Shown here: positions 35,760 through 46,910 of the stretch, piece after piece
How positions within the stretch are numbered: the stretch's first letter is position 1
Layout of the letters: each line of letters begins with the position of its first letter
Source of the DNA: Loripinus fragilis
Taxonomy: Eukaryota; Mollusca; Bivalvia; Lucinida; Lucinidae
Assembly: GCA_964019695.1 (NCBI GenBank)
Contig: OZ026531.1
Span: forward strand, 9,309,701-9,373,700
Reading direction: 5' to 3'
Length of the DNA stretch: 64,000 nucleotides
Translations under genes and position numbers: made by a program
The notes under the pieces: model-generated
The model's input: the letters and a program-made list of their open reading frames with translations, nothing else
Told to the model about the DNA's origin: nothing
Database searches by the model: none

Positions 35760-35960
35760 ATGAGTGAGTGTGGGGGAGGGGGATCCAAATACCTCTAGAA
35801 CGTGCCATATCGGCCCGCCAGCGAAACGCCATTTAAATGGTGTTTCGCTGGCGTGCACTGAGCTATGTGATTTTAGGTGATCCGGACCAATATAGCTAAG
35901 AAACCCTTTATTTTTGTATAAGGTACTTTTTCTATAATTTAGGAGGGTTAACTGATATAT
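35760..35960 (-). repeat. Palindromic family C, copy 2
   Basis: Central GCCATTTAAATGG flanked by GCCAGCGAAAC and GTTTCGCTGGC, with GGGGGATCCAAATACC to the left and GGTGATCCGGACC, AAACCC to the right. Same motif order as 61383-61645 and inverted relative to 2341-2650. Confidence 0.65.
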
Positions 35961-36089
35961 TGATAATGTAAGCAATAAATTGCCATGTTTTAGCGGATAC
36001 GGTCCCATAAACGAAGAAGATTTCAAGTCTAGACTTCAGGTATGAGAACAAACCGCTTGAAAAGAACAAGTAATTATTATATTGTGGTT

Positions 36090-36375
36090 TGTCCGCCTGT
36101 ACGTGGAGATAATCCACGAGCTTTAACGAGTGGATTATCTATCGTACATGGGGATAACCATGGTATAACCTTTTATACCACCTACATCAGCGTTGATCTT
36201 GCACATTACGTGATATTTCGCGCCAACTCTGGTATGGGTGATATGAATTTAATTTTAACACACCTCGCCTATCTATAGAGTCAATGCTAAAAACGTGATA
36301 TATCCAGTTTTGAAAGCGCGAGGAAAACGCGCGCTTGCTGACGTCATTTGTTACTGCAAAATGACGTCAGTCATT
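36090..36375. repeat. Inverted repeats including paired TGACGTCA sites
   Basis: GGAGATAATCCACGAG pairs with GAGTGGATTATCT (about 36104-36140). Further on, TGACGTCATTT and AAAATGACGTCA (about 36338-36370) are inverted around GTTACTGC. TGACGTCA is the canonical CRE octamer; regulatory use is speculative. No ORF with support. Confidence 0.5.
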
Positions 36376-36489
36376 GCGTTTGCTGGTGTAACTTCGTTTT
36401 TACTCTTGGAAGACGTTACAAATATATGTAAACGTATGCGACACAGTCCAAATATTGGCGGGAATTCTTCAGTGCAATGGCGATAAGTA

Positions 36490-37485
36490 GGAAGAAGCTG
36501 TAGACTTCAAATTATGTTTTCGTCGTTTATTGTGTGTTAGAATCGAAATAGATGAGCTCTAACGCGCGTTGATTAATAATGCACTTGTAATTAGATAACG
36601 CGCTCGTGATTTGATCTTCTTTACACTTGACCTCCAAACTGTGAATTAATACTCAACAATTCACTGCTAGAGCTGATCTTTTCTTGAATATGATACCCAT
36701 GCACTTTTGAGCAAGTTTCACATTTTGAACATTTCCTGCGTCTTTAACAGCAAACTATATGTATTAATATAACATGTATTTTAAATATGCTATTTTAGCA
36801 TGTTGGTACAGCCACGGGACATAATTATTCGCCGACTTGTGACGTCGCCGTTTAAATCGATGTATTCATAGAATTTTTTGCAAAATTATTGTCGCAAAAC
36901 TAGAGAAGCTACAATCATGAAAAAGTATCAAATGAAATAAAAAAAAACTGATTTACGCAATAAACATTTTCATAGTAGATTCCTATTCCTTTTGTTTCCG
37001 TAGGGTAGTCACCTAACAGCAAGACAAATTAAAATATCATCTTTTCGGTGACGTTAACGTTAGCGCCAATGGGAAATGTGATATTTTATAATTTACGCTC
37101 ACTTTGAACACTCCTACTTGAGAACCAAAAGTGAAATTGTTTTTATATTTTATTGTATATTGCTATTTTCTATTTGCTTTTCATCCCTGTAAGGTTTGTA
37201 AAAATGCACCCATTAACTTTGTCATGGTAATTTTTACAGAAAACAATCTGGAAATGCACTGTTTTGAACGGCGACGCCACAAAGTGGCGAATAATTATTT
37301 CTTGCACACCGGATAAGGATATCTGGGATTTTACCCTGGGATAGAAAATCTTATCTTACCCATGCTATCTTACACAGGACGTCGTGTAGTTCGGTATCAT
37401 GTGAATTGCATCTTAGCTTATTCAGGGACTTCTGGAAGCTTATTTAAAATAAATGAATAAAAAAACAGTGGTGAGCAAGAAAAAG
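36490..37485. other. No recognisable gene
   Basis: AT-rich; no domain-bearing frames. Confidence 0.45.
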
Positions 37486-37489
37486 AATC

Positions 37490-37612
37490 CATTATTCGTG
37501 TGAGGGTAGGATAGAAAAATGCCTTCCCTCCGGATCACCGCTTGTCATCACTCGGCAAACCAAACGGTGATCCTCGGGACGGATTTTTTTTATCCTACCC
37601 TCACACTCATGA
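37490..37612. repeat. Palindromic element family E, copy 1
   Basis: GTGTGAGGGTAGGATAGAAA at the left pairs with TTTTATCCTACCCTCACAC at the right. An inner GGATCACCGCTTG pairs with AAACGGTGATCC. Confidence 0.8.
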
Positions 37613-37664
37613 TATATTCTTATATTCTACTGCGCTCTTGTACAGAAGGGTAAATCTACCCTTA

Positions 37665-37875
37665 ACCCATAAAGCGTCACCTATAATTTGCAGCAGACGA
37701 CTAATTCAAATTTTGCTGCTTTTTTCAAAAATAACAAAAAGGGAATGATATTTTATGAGAACCGTCCGCTGGCAGACGATTCTCATGAAATATCATACCT
37801 TATTTTATTCGAAAATTAGGAATGATGGCACAAAATTTGTCGTTTGCTGCAGTCGTGATTGGCGTTCCAAGGGTT
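37665..37875. repeat. Fold-back element with a GTCGTCTGC-related end
   Basis: TTGCAGCAGACGAC at about 37689 and GTCGTTTGCTGCAG near 37840 lie inverted. Centre blocks GGTATGATATTTCATGAGAA and the near-inverse ATGATATTTTATGAGAACCG flank GTCCGCTGGCAGAC. Related to family A by its end motif only. Confidence 0.6.
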
Positions 37876-38092
37876 AAAATGGATGTCATGGACAATACAA
37901 ATTGGTAACATGAGTTTAATTGCACAAGAGATACAATTTTGGTGTGGAAGTCGCTCCGTGTTCGAAGGATTGGTCTCCATATTGACAGTAGCTCATACTA
38001 AGTAAAAAGTTTGTTGTTCTGTTAAGTTCAATAAAGACTATCAACATTCAATGTCATTGAAAAAGTAAAACTCCGAAACAAAAAAAATACAT

Positions 38093-38233
38093 CATGAGTG
38101 CGAGGCCGAGATAGAAAAATCCTTCTCTCGGGATCACCGTTTGGCATCGCGAAGTTATTTGTCCCAAGGATCACCTTTTAGCACCACGAGACTTGCCGAG
38201 GGACGGATTTTTTTTTATCCCACTCTTGCAGAA
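38093..38233. repeat. Palindromic element family E, copy 2
   Basis: Arms GAGTGCGAGGCCGAGATAG and CTATCCCACTCTTGC-like ends flank CGGGATCACCGTTTGGCA, AAGGATCACC and GGGACGGATTTTTTTT, as in 37490-37612. Confidence 0.7.
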
Positions 38234-38995
38234 ATATAATGACTTCTTTTTCTTGCTCGCCAGTTTGATTTTGTTGTTGAAATAAGTTTCCAGATGCTCT
38301 TGAATACGCTGAGATGCAAAGTCACATGATGCCATCACTTTGACATATCATGGACGCCAATTGACGACTATGTGCGTGAGTTACATTACAACCAATGAAC
38401 AGTTCACACGTGACAGCCTGGGTAAGATAGCATAGTTAAATGAGAGTTTAGGACCCAGTTTAAAATCTCAAATTTTCTTATCCAATGTGCAAGAAAGTTA
38501 CTTATGTAGAAAATACTTTCGGATTATTATTTTCAACTGTGTAGATTTCGAATGGATGATCACAGATGCTTGAAGGACCTCGGACAGTCTAAATGAAGGA
38601 TTGCCCATAAAAAAATAGTCAGAAAAAAGTTCCAAAGAAAACGATAGTTTTTCCATCAAAGCGATAGGGGGACAAGTAACTTTTTTTAAAAATTTGGGTT
38701 TAAAACCCTGTTTTCGCTATTCAAGATATAGAAAATAGAAAATGGTTTACTGAAGGGCTTCCCCCATGCCCCCCCCCCCCCCCCCCCCCGTGACCAAACT
38801 AATCATTTTGCATACTGTTGTAGTTTTACATTTCAGATATCATATAAAAAAGGCATGATTGGTTACGGGGGGTGGGGGGGCGATGTCAAAATGCTCAAAA
38901 AACTATTTATTATAAAGCCTTTTACAAACCTGTTGGTAAATAACAATTTACAATGTCATGTTTCAGGGCTTTAGTTATGATTGCGTACCAAGTAA
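38234..38995. other. No recognisable gene; homopolymer C tract
   Basis: Contains a poly-C tract at about 38769-38789 and a G-rich GGGGGGTGGGGGGG near 38868-38881. No coding signal. Confidence 0.5.
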
Positions 38996-38999
38996 TTAA

Positions 39000-39150
39000 T
39001 TATCTTATTTCTCAACCAAAACATATGTTGTGGGTACTCAAATGCACCGTCGCAATATGAGGGTTCTTTTAAGCAAATTATAGGTTAAATCTGATGAGTA
39101 AGAAAATTTTTATAATTTTAAGCTCAAAAAGTGTGTTTACCTAGACTATG
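39000..39150 (+). repeat. Dispersed repeat family D, copy 3 (partial)
   Basis: TTATTTCTCAACCAAA, CATATGTTGTGGGTACTCAA and AGTAAGAAAATTTTTATAAT as in 13735-13990. Confidence 0.6.
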
Positions 39151-39460
39151 CAGGCACGATGCACCTCAGTGAATATGGCCAACTTCGAATCGAACTAAAG
39201 TTCCTACCATAGTTCTTACGTAATAGGTGCGCACGCACGTTTACACCCGAACGGCTACGGTTGGAACGTTTAGTTGGTTAGCAAGTAAACAAAAAGAATA
39301 GCCCAGTATGCTCCACTTCAACAAAAAGGATGTTATAAATTGCACAGCCTTTTCTAATAATCAATTGCGAATAAGTGGGACCAAAAATTATCCTCAGCTA
39401 GGTTTATTTTAAAACAAACAAATGAGCCAGTGCATGAGATTTCCAACAACATGGTATGTG

Positions 39461-39524
39461 CGACCAGCAAAGCCTCAGATCAGCCTGCGCATACGCGCAG
39501 TCTGATCAGAGCCTTTGCTAGTCG
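39461..39524. repeat. Fold-back element, ~30-bp arms
   Basis: GCGACCAGCAAAGCCTCAGA and TCAGCCTGCGC pair with GCGCAGTCTGATC and AGAGCCTTTGCTAGTCGC around ATAC. Confidence 0.85.
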
Positions 39525-39730
39525 CTTGAGTATTCTATGATTGTAAAGCTACTGATTGAACACCATTTGAAGCTTCTAAGCTTAACAGAAGGCTGCAGAG
39601 GCTCGTCCGAGTCTAAACATGTCAAAGAGTCAAATTGTTGAAAATCTCATGCCGCGGCTCAAATCATTATAAGGCTACTGACTGATCTTGAACCAATCCT
39701 GCTACACTGACCCAAAATGAAAAATTTACA

Positions 39731-40063
39731 TAGAGGACCTTACATGAGTGCTCATGGTTTATTGAATTTATTAAAAGAGTTGAGGAAAAGATATAAAATG
39801 CGAGGCTTGCCGAGCATTTTATCTCTTTTTCGCAACGAGTTTAATAAATTCAATAATACAAGAGCATGAATGTTAGATTCTATTTATCATATGACTAATA
39901 CTTTGAAATCTTATTTTGGGTGTAAAAACGTTATGATTTTGTCATTATGTACGCAACGTTGTTATTGACGTCATAACGTTTCTCGTTAATCGATAAACCA
40001 CTAGTGGTTTACAGATTTTATTGCATGGCGTTATTTCACTCCCAGACGCGACGTCATATGATA
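39731..40063 (+). repeat. R340 multi-hairpin element, copy 2 (inside the Tc1-like element)
   Basis: Starts TAGAGGACCTTACATGAGTG and ends GACGTCATATGATA, with the 28-bp-class palindrome ATCGATAAACCACTAGTGG and the AAATGCGAGGCTTGCCGAGC hairpin tip. It begins immediately after the Tc1 TIR. Confidence 0.9.
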
Positions 40064-40329
40064 AATAGTATTTAAAAGTATATATATTTTGATAATAAAT
40101 TAATTTTCGGGGTTCATTTTTTCTGTCATCGAATCTTCAGTGCCTTATTGATGTCTCTGATAAAAATGTTAAATGAAAATCAGAAATTGCAAAATTTTTA
40201 TGAACAATTCAGTTCAGAGGGATCAAAAGGAAAATTTCTAAAAAGCAAATTAAACAGTCACACAGCATTTGGAAACAAGAACTTTCTGACTGTGTGCTAT
40301 AACTAATGTAAAAAAGATCGTCAGTAACC

Positions 40330-40960
40330 AGTGTGACCTCTATTTTAACTAATGCATGACAGAATACGTCGCCTCATTGAATTTACGTAACGTTGTATGG
40401 GCACGTTAGGGATACGTTTGTCATTCTAACAGAGGTGCATACTGGAGTCATTTATCGCATCCATTTGATAAATGGAACCTGGCTCTTCGACCAAATTTAT
40501 CCTATACGTGTTTTTTGGGGTTAATGACTGGGGATAAAGCAGACCAAGGCAAGACGTTGACGTTATTTTGAGCATGGAATTGTGTGGTTATTTACGCGTT
40601 GTGTGAGGCCTTGCATTATCGTGCTGGAAATGTCAGGTCCGTTTTTTGCATGAAATGATTAAGGTTATTTTGTTCATGAACCCCGTAAACGCCGAGCAAT
40701 AATGGTTGCTGGTTAAAACGACTATGTGGGTGAGTTAACGTGTAAACGCGATAAGGACGCAACGTTGTCACACGTGCGCGACCAGGTCTTCTACAAACTC
40801 TGACAGACCCAGAATTGTTGTACCGGTTCATAAGATTATGAGTAGTCTGACTAGAGCAGCCAAAATGATGCGCAGTATCATTTACCGTAGACCCCGCCTT
40901 GAGCACGCCAATAACTTGGTTTCTTTGATAATTTGAATGACGTACCGTCACTAAATGCAA
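40330..40960 (-). pseudogene. Tc1-like transposase with a central deletion
   Basis: The N-terminal part (from ATG at 40960) carries the paired-like helix-turn-helix of Tc1 transposases: a basic start, VIGVLKAGSTVNDTAHHFGC, SSQTTHNLMNRYNNSGSV and RRPGRARVTT. Continuity then breaks, and from about 40620 another frame shows the late catalytic block HDNARPHTTR, followed near 40545 by a decayed PQSLTPKNTYR (where functional relatives have a P-D-x-N-P-I-E-like motif). Near 40370 is NSMRRRILSCI from the C-terminus. The segment with the first catalytic Asp and about 130 residues around it is missing, and stops interrupt the rest. The protein cannot be active. Confidence 0.85.
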
Positions 40961-41244
40961 GCGTTTGGAAACAATATTTTTTTTTTATCAGTACTCAGCT
41001 GCAAATGTTTTCTTGTCGGTTTTATAAAGTTGTTAGTGAACCACTTGGTCCTGAGCACGTGCAACGTAAGGACCACGTTTTTCAGGCGTTGACGCTTGAA
41101 TAGACCGGGAATTTGAATAAAACTTGCATAATCGTTATCTGCGACGAAATCTCGATAATCATGCGTAAATCTTACAACGACATGTTTTCTAACAAAACAG
41201 CTATTCAAAGAAATAAAGTGTAAAGTTTTCATTTTGGGTCAGTG

Positions 41245-42114
41245 TAGATAGATCTAGAGTAGGGAACCAGCCTGTCTACTAGAGTAACGGCGCTCCAACC
41301 CGCCGTTGATCTCTAGTAGGTTCATGACGTCACCCTAGTAGCAACTATCGGTGTTCGGATCAAACTTTTGTTACTATAGTAGGGAATATATTTCGATTCG
41401 AAGTGCGCCTATGTCACACTGGCTGAACTTGATACACAACAGGTAATTGTCATAAGTTATGGATAGCAAACTTATTTAGAAGAAGTGATGAAATTTTCTC
41501 AACCTTAATTTTATGCAAACGCAACACTTTCGTCTCAAGTTGTATGTCCCGAACATTATATTTCCATGTATTTAGGTGAATACCCGGCGAAACTTTGACT
41601 TTCTGTGAAATAAAAATTGGTCACAAAAATACCCCCACCCCCTAAACCCTAATGCCCTGACATAATTATGCAATAGTTTCAAAATATTTAATTTTCCTAG
41701 GTACACTAAATGTAAGGGTTGATTTTAGCACAAAAATATAGTTGTCAAATATGCATTATCCTAGCCACAGGCTGTCAAAATTTGGGCAGATTCAATAGGA
41801 GACTGTCCGAGGTCCTTTATGAGTCTAATGCACTTTCAAATGCAACGCGACGTCTGATTGGATTACGTCATATTTTGCGACAGTATTTCCTGTGATATAC
41901 TATCGCAAACTCGACGTCATTACGTAACGTCGCTATTTATTAGTTGACAAGTGAATACACTACCGCCCGCGTATTTGTATTATTCATTTGTGACCTCTCA
42001 GTATTGACCTTTGGTCGAGTCCATGTTCCTGGGTTGAGCAGATAATTTACCGTCAACTGTTTGTAAAATTACTTGATATTCTTAAAAGCTATATTCAATT
42101 TATATCTGTCTCAT
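41245..42114. other. No recognisable gene
   Basis: AT-rich. An inverted pair (GATTACGTCATATTTTGCGA and TATCGCAAACTCGACGTCAT) lies at about 41860-41925. No coding signal. Confidence 0.45.
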
Positions 42115-42182
42115 TGGTTCAGTGGTTAAAACGCTCTCCTGAAACACGCTTAATCGTGAGTTCGAGCCTCAATACGGACTTG
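42115..42182 (+). ncRNA. tRNA-like sequence (pseudo-tRNA or SINE head)
   Basis: An A-box-like TGGTTCAGTGGTTA and a B-box-like GAGTTCGAGCC are correctly spaced. The T stem pairs 4 of 5, but the acceptor stem pairs only about 4 of 7 and no clean anticodon stem forms. Probably a decayed tRNA-derived sequence, not a working tRNA gene. Confidence 0.4.
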
Positions 42183-42429
42183 TTTTTTTCTTGCAATTTT
42201 ATTGCATGTATTTATGTTTAATTGTTTTAATATAGGAAAGTAAAATGATTTTTCGTGCGTTGGGTACGAATCCCTTTTTTAACCCAGCATGGAGTATGAT
42301 CATTCTTTCACCTGAAAATATTTTAGTACATAGAATAAATTAATTTTATGTAAAGTGAAATCAACAGACAGTAATATGCACGGCCAACGTTGAATGTTTG
42401 CCCATTTGAATGAAACCCTCTTCCATAAA

Positions 42430-42600
42430 AAAGTGGTTTAGCATGCCAGTGGTTAGGGAATGACATATGCATGCAAAATGTGATCAAAATATACTATGTG
42501 ATCAAGAGCTATGAACATTTTCACGAACTACTAACGGACGGGTGAGCTGACGAACTCTAATAGTGATAAAAGAGCAGACCCAAGGGTCGTGCAATTCCAC
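42430..42600 (+). mobile_element. Helitron-like end, CAGACCCAAGGGTCGTGCA family
   Basis: GCATGCCAGTGGTTAGGGAA, GATCAAAATATACTATG, GAACTACTAACGGACGGG and the closing hairpin GCAGACCCAAGGGTCGTGC, matching the cluster at 19690-20700. Confidence 0.6.
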
Positions 42601-42653
42601 TATTCTTAAATTACCTTTGAAAAGGGTATCTGAAGTCCAGTAGTACTATCTTG

Positions 42654-43064
42654 TCAGCATTTTGGGACAGCGCGACTGGTATAAACGTATGTTTCATCTG
42701 TATAAACGACTGTGTAACCCGCCTCTCTCAACTCCCTGACCATGCAAAGGTATCTGATCCTACTGAGGTCTACATCTTGTCTCTCCATCAGCACTTTTTG
42801 ATTCACCCCACAGCCCGTGTAAGCAGACTTCGTATGAAGGAGATCTTTGCGAAGACGACCCTTGCTGCCAGTGTAACCAATACTCTGTTTGAGCTCTGTT
42901 CTGATGTTATCAAGGGTTGGCAGAATCTTCTTCAAGGAGTACATGCTGGCGATGGTCCTCCGTACAACACCCTGGTCAAAGTCATCTAGTGACACTTTCG
43001 ACGTAGATGACGGTGGTTGCTTTGGTTGTTGCTGCTCGTCCTGTGCCTTCTTCTTCTCTTCCAC
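42654..43064 (-). pseudogene. Transposase N-terminal fragment (IS630/Tc1-like DDE group)
   Basis: A 136-residue open frame: a Gln/Lys-rich start, then SLDDFDQGVVRRTIASMYSL, LPTLDNIRTELKQSIGYTGS, QKVLMERQDVDLSRIRYL and finally VVYTDETYVYTS. The (V/I)-x-x-D-E-(T/S) segment is the expected first catalytic Asp of DDE_3-type transposases, preceded by the usual RxxYL and arginine-rich linker. The frame stops about 10 residues later, so the rest of the catalytic core is absent. Related multi-copy proteins occur in insects, cnidarians and molluscs (from memory). No TIRs found; the left neighbour is a Helitron-like end. Confidence 0.7.
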
Positions 43065-43359
43065 AATTTTCTAAGCGGTAGATCTGCTATCGCCAGTGAG
43101 TGCTGCAGTCCTCACCCATACACGATTCAGTGACAGTTTTCTTCCAGACTTCTTTTCCTACATGCAGAACTTGTACACGTTTTCAATAATAGCTCCTGCA
43201 TCGTCGCTGCATCTCCATACAAGCATCGACATTTTACTGATTTAAGTAGAAACATGTCATAATAAATAAAAACATGTTTTTTTTTCTGCAAACATGTAAT
43301 TCGCGAAAAAATTCCTGCTTATTTGCGAAAGCAATAAATGGAAAATAAAAAAGGTTTTA

Positions 43360-43440
43360 CTGGGGCTCGAAACCTCAACTTTGTTTTCAGATTCTTTGAG
43401 TACAACCGTTATACTTACTGCGCCATCGAATCGCTTGTTA
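43360..43440 (-). ncRNA. tRNA-like sequence (pseudo-tRNA or SINE head), minus strand
   Basis: On the minus strand, ATGGCGCAGTAAGTATAACG (A-box-like) is followed about 40 bases later by GAGGTTTCGAGCCCC (B-box-like). The anticodon region is too long for a simple tRNA. Could be a tRNA-derived SINE remnant. Confidence 0.4.
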
Positions 43441-44915
43441 AAGTTTACTTGTAAATACGAATAACTGCATGACATAACGTTGTTACACCCCTATTTTATG
43501 GAGAAGTTCATTATTGTTAGTGCAGTCACGCCCTGATGCTTTTAAGGCTATTATACTTGACAAATTCGTATTGAAAACGCAGGTATAGTCCGTCCAGTTA
43601 AGAGAGACTGGGCGGTTCTTAGCAAAGACACACCCTTGGACATTTCCATATAAAAATCGGTAAGACAGAGTGTATTTATTCACCTGTGAAAATACCTGTA
43701 TACCTGTAGTTTTGAGCCCATTGTGAGAAAAAGGCATCTCGAATTAATTTTGATAACAAAAGGAGATATATGCGCTCTGACAATGTTTCGAAATTTTAAC
43801 TATTCAAATTATTTACTGAATAAGAAAATAAAATAAATGGTCCGCAATGAAAAAATAATACTATAAATTGGTCAGCACACAAAAGGGTGGTTCTTATTAC
43901 ATCGGCGTGTGGCGAAGGCTCCGACGAGCTTGCATGTACGCATGACAATCGCCAGGGATTTCACTTCTCGCTTAAACAAAGTATGCAAGTTGAAAACGAC
44001 TCCAAACAACCTTTAATACATCTAGTCGCTCTGGACACGCCGGAATGAGCGATTATTAGAGGTTTTTACGGATATGCGGTAGGACCAAATCTCGTGTTTG
44101 TATGCCCTTTTCTCATGATCCAGATACTAAACCCTTTACTCGCTGAGTTCTAATTGGTGGTTTATTATTATTGTATCAGGATTAAAAATCAAACCAGTTT
44201 TGCCATACAGACAAAATTTGAAGAAAGTGCAAACCTGCCCTCCCCGAAAGCTTTCACAACATATCCCGGAAGAATGAAATGCAGCAGGTCCCCAGCAGCA
44301 TACTAAAGATAAACGTTTACCAGCATGCTAACGTATAAAGTTAGTCACCCTTGTCGTCTGCGCTTCAGTTGGTTGCACGAGTAAAGCATACATAGGCTAT
44401 TACACCCGATTTACTGTAGACTAGTCTTATTTGACAGTGTATGACAGCGCTCTGTCTGACACGCCCAGTCTCTGTTAGCTGGTCGCACTATAATACGCAC
44501 TGTATTTTCAACGTTAATGCCAAATAGCCAATCCCCGCTCGTTATCAATAATGCGTTGAACTGTAGTGCAACGCATTTACCTGTCTACCGACCGATTCAG
44601 CTAATTTATCAACGCGAATCAACGTAAATCATCGCATATCAACACAGTTCCGCATTGAAATGCATTGCTGCATAGTCGATCGATATAGGATGCTTAGTGA
44701 TGACCTCTTCAATTCCATCCTATTAACAAACCAGAAAAACAAAGTTCAAACTGAATCATAGAAGATCTATTTATCTTATGCTCGATTTGAACATTTTTTT
44801 CATATTCTTGAAGCGTCGGAATTTCGTCGGTGTAAATACGCTTCCATAAGGCTTACTCATCCCCAAAAAATCATAACTTCAAGCCCTTAATGGAATAATT
44901 ATGTTTCATAAATTT
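43441..44915. other. Presumed upstream region of the lectin gene; no confirmed element
   Basis: No credible coding frames. A lone GTCGTCTGCGCTTCAG at 44352 resembles the family A terminus. AATTTCAG directly before the lectin ATG could be a 3' splice site of a 5'-UTR intron, so the true promoter may lie upstream and cannot be placed. Confidence 0.4.
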
Positions 44916-44919
44916 CAGG

Positions 44920-44989
44920 ATGTTCCGTGTCAAGATGTTTATTCCGATATTTCTCCTTACGTTACTTGGGCCAGTTGCTGGATTAGAAC
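44920..44989 (+). CDS. Lectin-domain protein, exon 1 (signal peptide)
   Basis: ATG at 44920 opens a 23-codon frame: a short basic start (FRVK), a hydrophobic core MFIPIFLLTLLG and a small-residue end PVAG, a classical secretion signal with likely cleavage near AG|LE. The exon ends at C 44989, followed by a strong donor GTGAGT; splice phase is 1. Joined to 47273 it gives CAG (Gln) and stays open, which supports the pairing. AATTTCAG right before the ATG may be an acceptor, so an upstream non-coding exon is possible. The intron (44990-47272, 2,283 bp) carries three R340 copies and a 73-bp duplication. Product: a secreted or membrane protein entering the ER. Exon choice is by inspection only. 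Confidence 0.8.
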
Positions 44990-45268
44990 GTGAGTACTAA
45001 CAGAAACAGTAAATAAGTATGACCAGAAAATGTCACAATGAATCACACATTATCACGGGTTGGAAACTAAATACACAGAACCGTCGACTATTATAAGGAA
45101 ATCTTATGAGGCTCTTTCCGGTTCTGTATATGGAGGCGGAAAAAATCGCCTAAAAACTGAAAGTTTTGTTTTCAATTCAGTGCTTTGATGGTGTCAAAAA
45201 GCGAAAAAAAGCAGAATGTAGTGCTCAATAAAATAATAACATATTTTGATCATGAATATTTTGAAAAT

Positions 45269-45578
45269 GAATATTTTTGGATCTGCAGTATAATTCATAC
45301 AGCAATGATTCTTGAAAGTTTTATGCTGTTTTCTAATTTGTCTTTTAATTCTTATCTAAGCTGATGTGGGCTATAAATTGTGTACGGTTTTGTCTTTATC
45401 CTTTTTATCTTGGGGTAAATGAAGGTTGTTTACCTACGATGAAAACGATTAAGATACAGTTTAGCACTTAGACCTGTGGGTGTGGTTTGCTTCACGTTGC
45501 AAGGAGAATATTTTTGGATCTGCAGTATAATTCATACAGCAATGATTCTTGAAAGTTTTATGCTGTTTTCAAATTTGT
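45269..45578 (+). repeat. 73-bp near-identical direct duplication in the lectin intron
   Basis: 45269-45341 and 45506-45578 both run from GAATATTTTTGGATCTGCAG to GCTGTTTTC(T/A)AATTTGT, with one mismatch, 164 bp apart. The spacer is single-copy. Recent segmental duplication within the intron. Confidence 0.9.
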
Positions 45579-45667
45579 TACATTGTTTTGCCATGACATC
45601 CAGCTAAAGGACTCTTCCTATGTACGGCACTGTTTTAGCTGTTTTTCCATTAATTAACAAACAATTA

Positions 45668-46010
45668 CCATATGACGTCGCGTCTGGGAGTGAAATAACG
45701 CCATACAATAAAATCGATAAACCAACCACTAGTGGTTTATAGATTTACGGGAAATGTTATGACGTCCATAACAAGGTTGCGTACATAATGACAAAAGTAT
45801 AACGATTTTACGCCAGAAATCAGATTTCAAAGTATTTGTCATATGATAAATAGAATTTAACATTCATTCGTGTTCTTGTATTATTAAATTTATTAAACTC
45901 GTTGCAAAAAAAGAGATAAAATGCTCGGCAAGCCTCGCATTTTATCTCTTTTCCCAAACTCGTTTAATAAATTCAATAAAACATGAACACTCATGAAATA
46001 TCCTCTATAT
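45668..46010 (-). repeat. R340 multi-hairpin element, copy 3
   Basis: Left end CATATGACGTCGCGTCTGGG, palindrome CCACTAGTGG, hairpin tip AAATGCTCGGCAAGCCTCGC, right end CTCATGAAATATCCTCTATA. Minus orientation, in intron 1 of the lectin gene. Confidence 0.9.
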
Positions 46011-46134
46011 AATAATTAACTGTGTAAAGACAAATAAAAAGGCCTGGAATGAACGCATGAGTCCAGTCAAACATATTCATATATTTCAGGGTAAATTTTG
46101 CATACGGTTTCTGGTATTAAATTGATAGTGAATA

Positions 46135-46468
46135 AATAGAGGATCTTACACGAGTGCTCATGTTTTATTGAATTTATTAAACGAGTTGGGGAAAAAAGAT
46201 AAAATGCGAGGCTTGTCGAGCATTTTATCTCTTTTTCCCAACGAGTTTGATAAATTCAATAATACAAGAGCACGAATATTAGATTCTATTTATCATATGA
46301 CAAATACTTTGAAATCTCATTTCTGGCGTAAAAACGTTACAATTTTGTCATTTTGTGCGCAACGTTGTTATGGACGTCAAAACGTTTCCCGTAAATCTAT
46401 AAACCACTAGTGGTTTATCGATTTTATTGCATGGCGTTATTTCACTCCCAGACGCGACGTCATATGAT
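46135..46468 (+). repeat. R340 multi-hairpin element, copy 4
   Basis: Plus orientation; TAGAGGATCTTACACGAGTG to GACGTCATATGATA. Inverted relative to copies 3 and 5 in the same intron. Confidence 0.9.
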
Positions 46469-46910
46469 AATATGCGTTTTTTTTCTGTCAAGTGTATATA
46501 GCTACTTCGTCTGATCTTGATTGATGATCAAAATATGTTATTATTGTTTTATCTTTAGAAGAGAAATATCAGCGCTTACAATATGTCGGTCAAACTCGTT
46601 TTTTTTCAGATTATTTAGAAATCGCAACGGCTGTCGTTGTTTCTATGTGGAGTTGGTAAAACTTCTCCCTGTGCATCGATATAGTGTTGATATATTTTCA
46701 TAGTCTGGTCCTTCAGAAATTTTTGGTTCTGACAGAAAGCAGAATACCGCTTAAGTCGGTGCTAGTGGGCGTGAGAATTGTTGCCCTTTCCATTAATTCT
46801 CATGAACAGACTCAATTAAACCGAGTCTGCTGTTTTCTTATATTGTAGGTTTTCTTTATTTCTGAAGGACTCGTTTTTCCAGATTAGTTGTAGACTTCTA
46901 AAATACAAGT

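Larger units (their letters stand above)
39705..41244 (-). mobile_element. Tc1-like DNA transposon, internally deleted
   Basis: TA on both sides (39703-39704, 41245-41246). The TIRs are CACTGACCCAAAATGAAAAA plus TTTACA on the left and the same with one mismatch (A/C) inverted on the right (41219-41244). The minus strand carries the transposase relic (40330-40960), and an R340 copy lies hard against the inner edge of the left TIR. Length 1,540 bp. TA target and a CACTG... terminus define Tc1-like elements. Confidence 0.93.

Noticed and set aside
36295..36486. 63-codon frame near paired TGACGTCA sites
   Set aside because: No domain, no splice context; it overlaps an inverted repeat.
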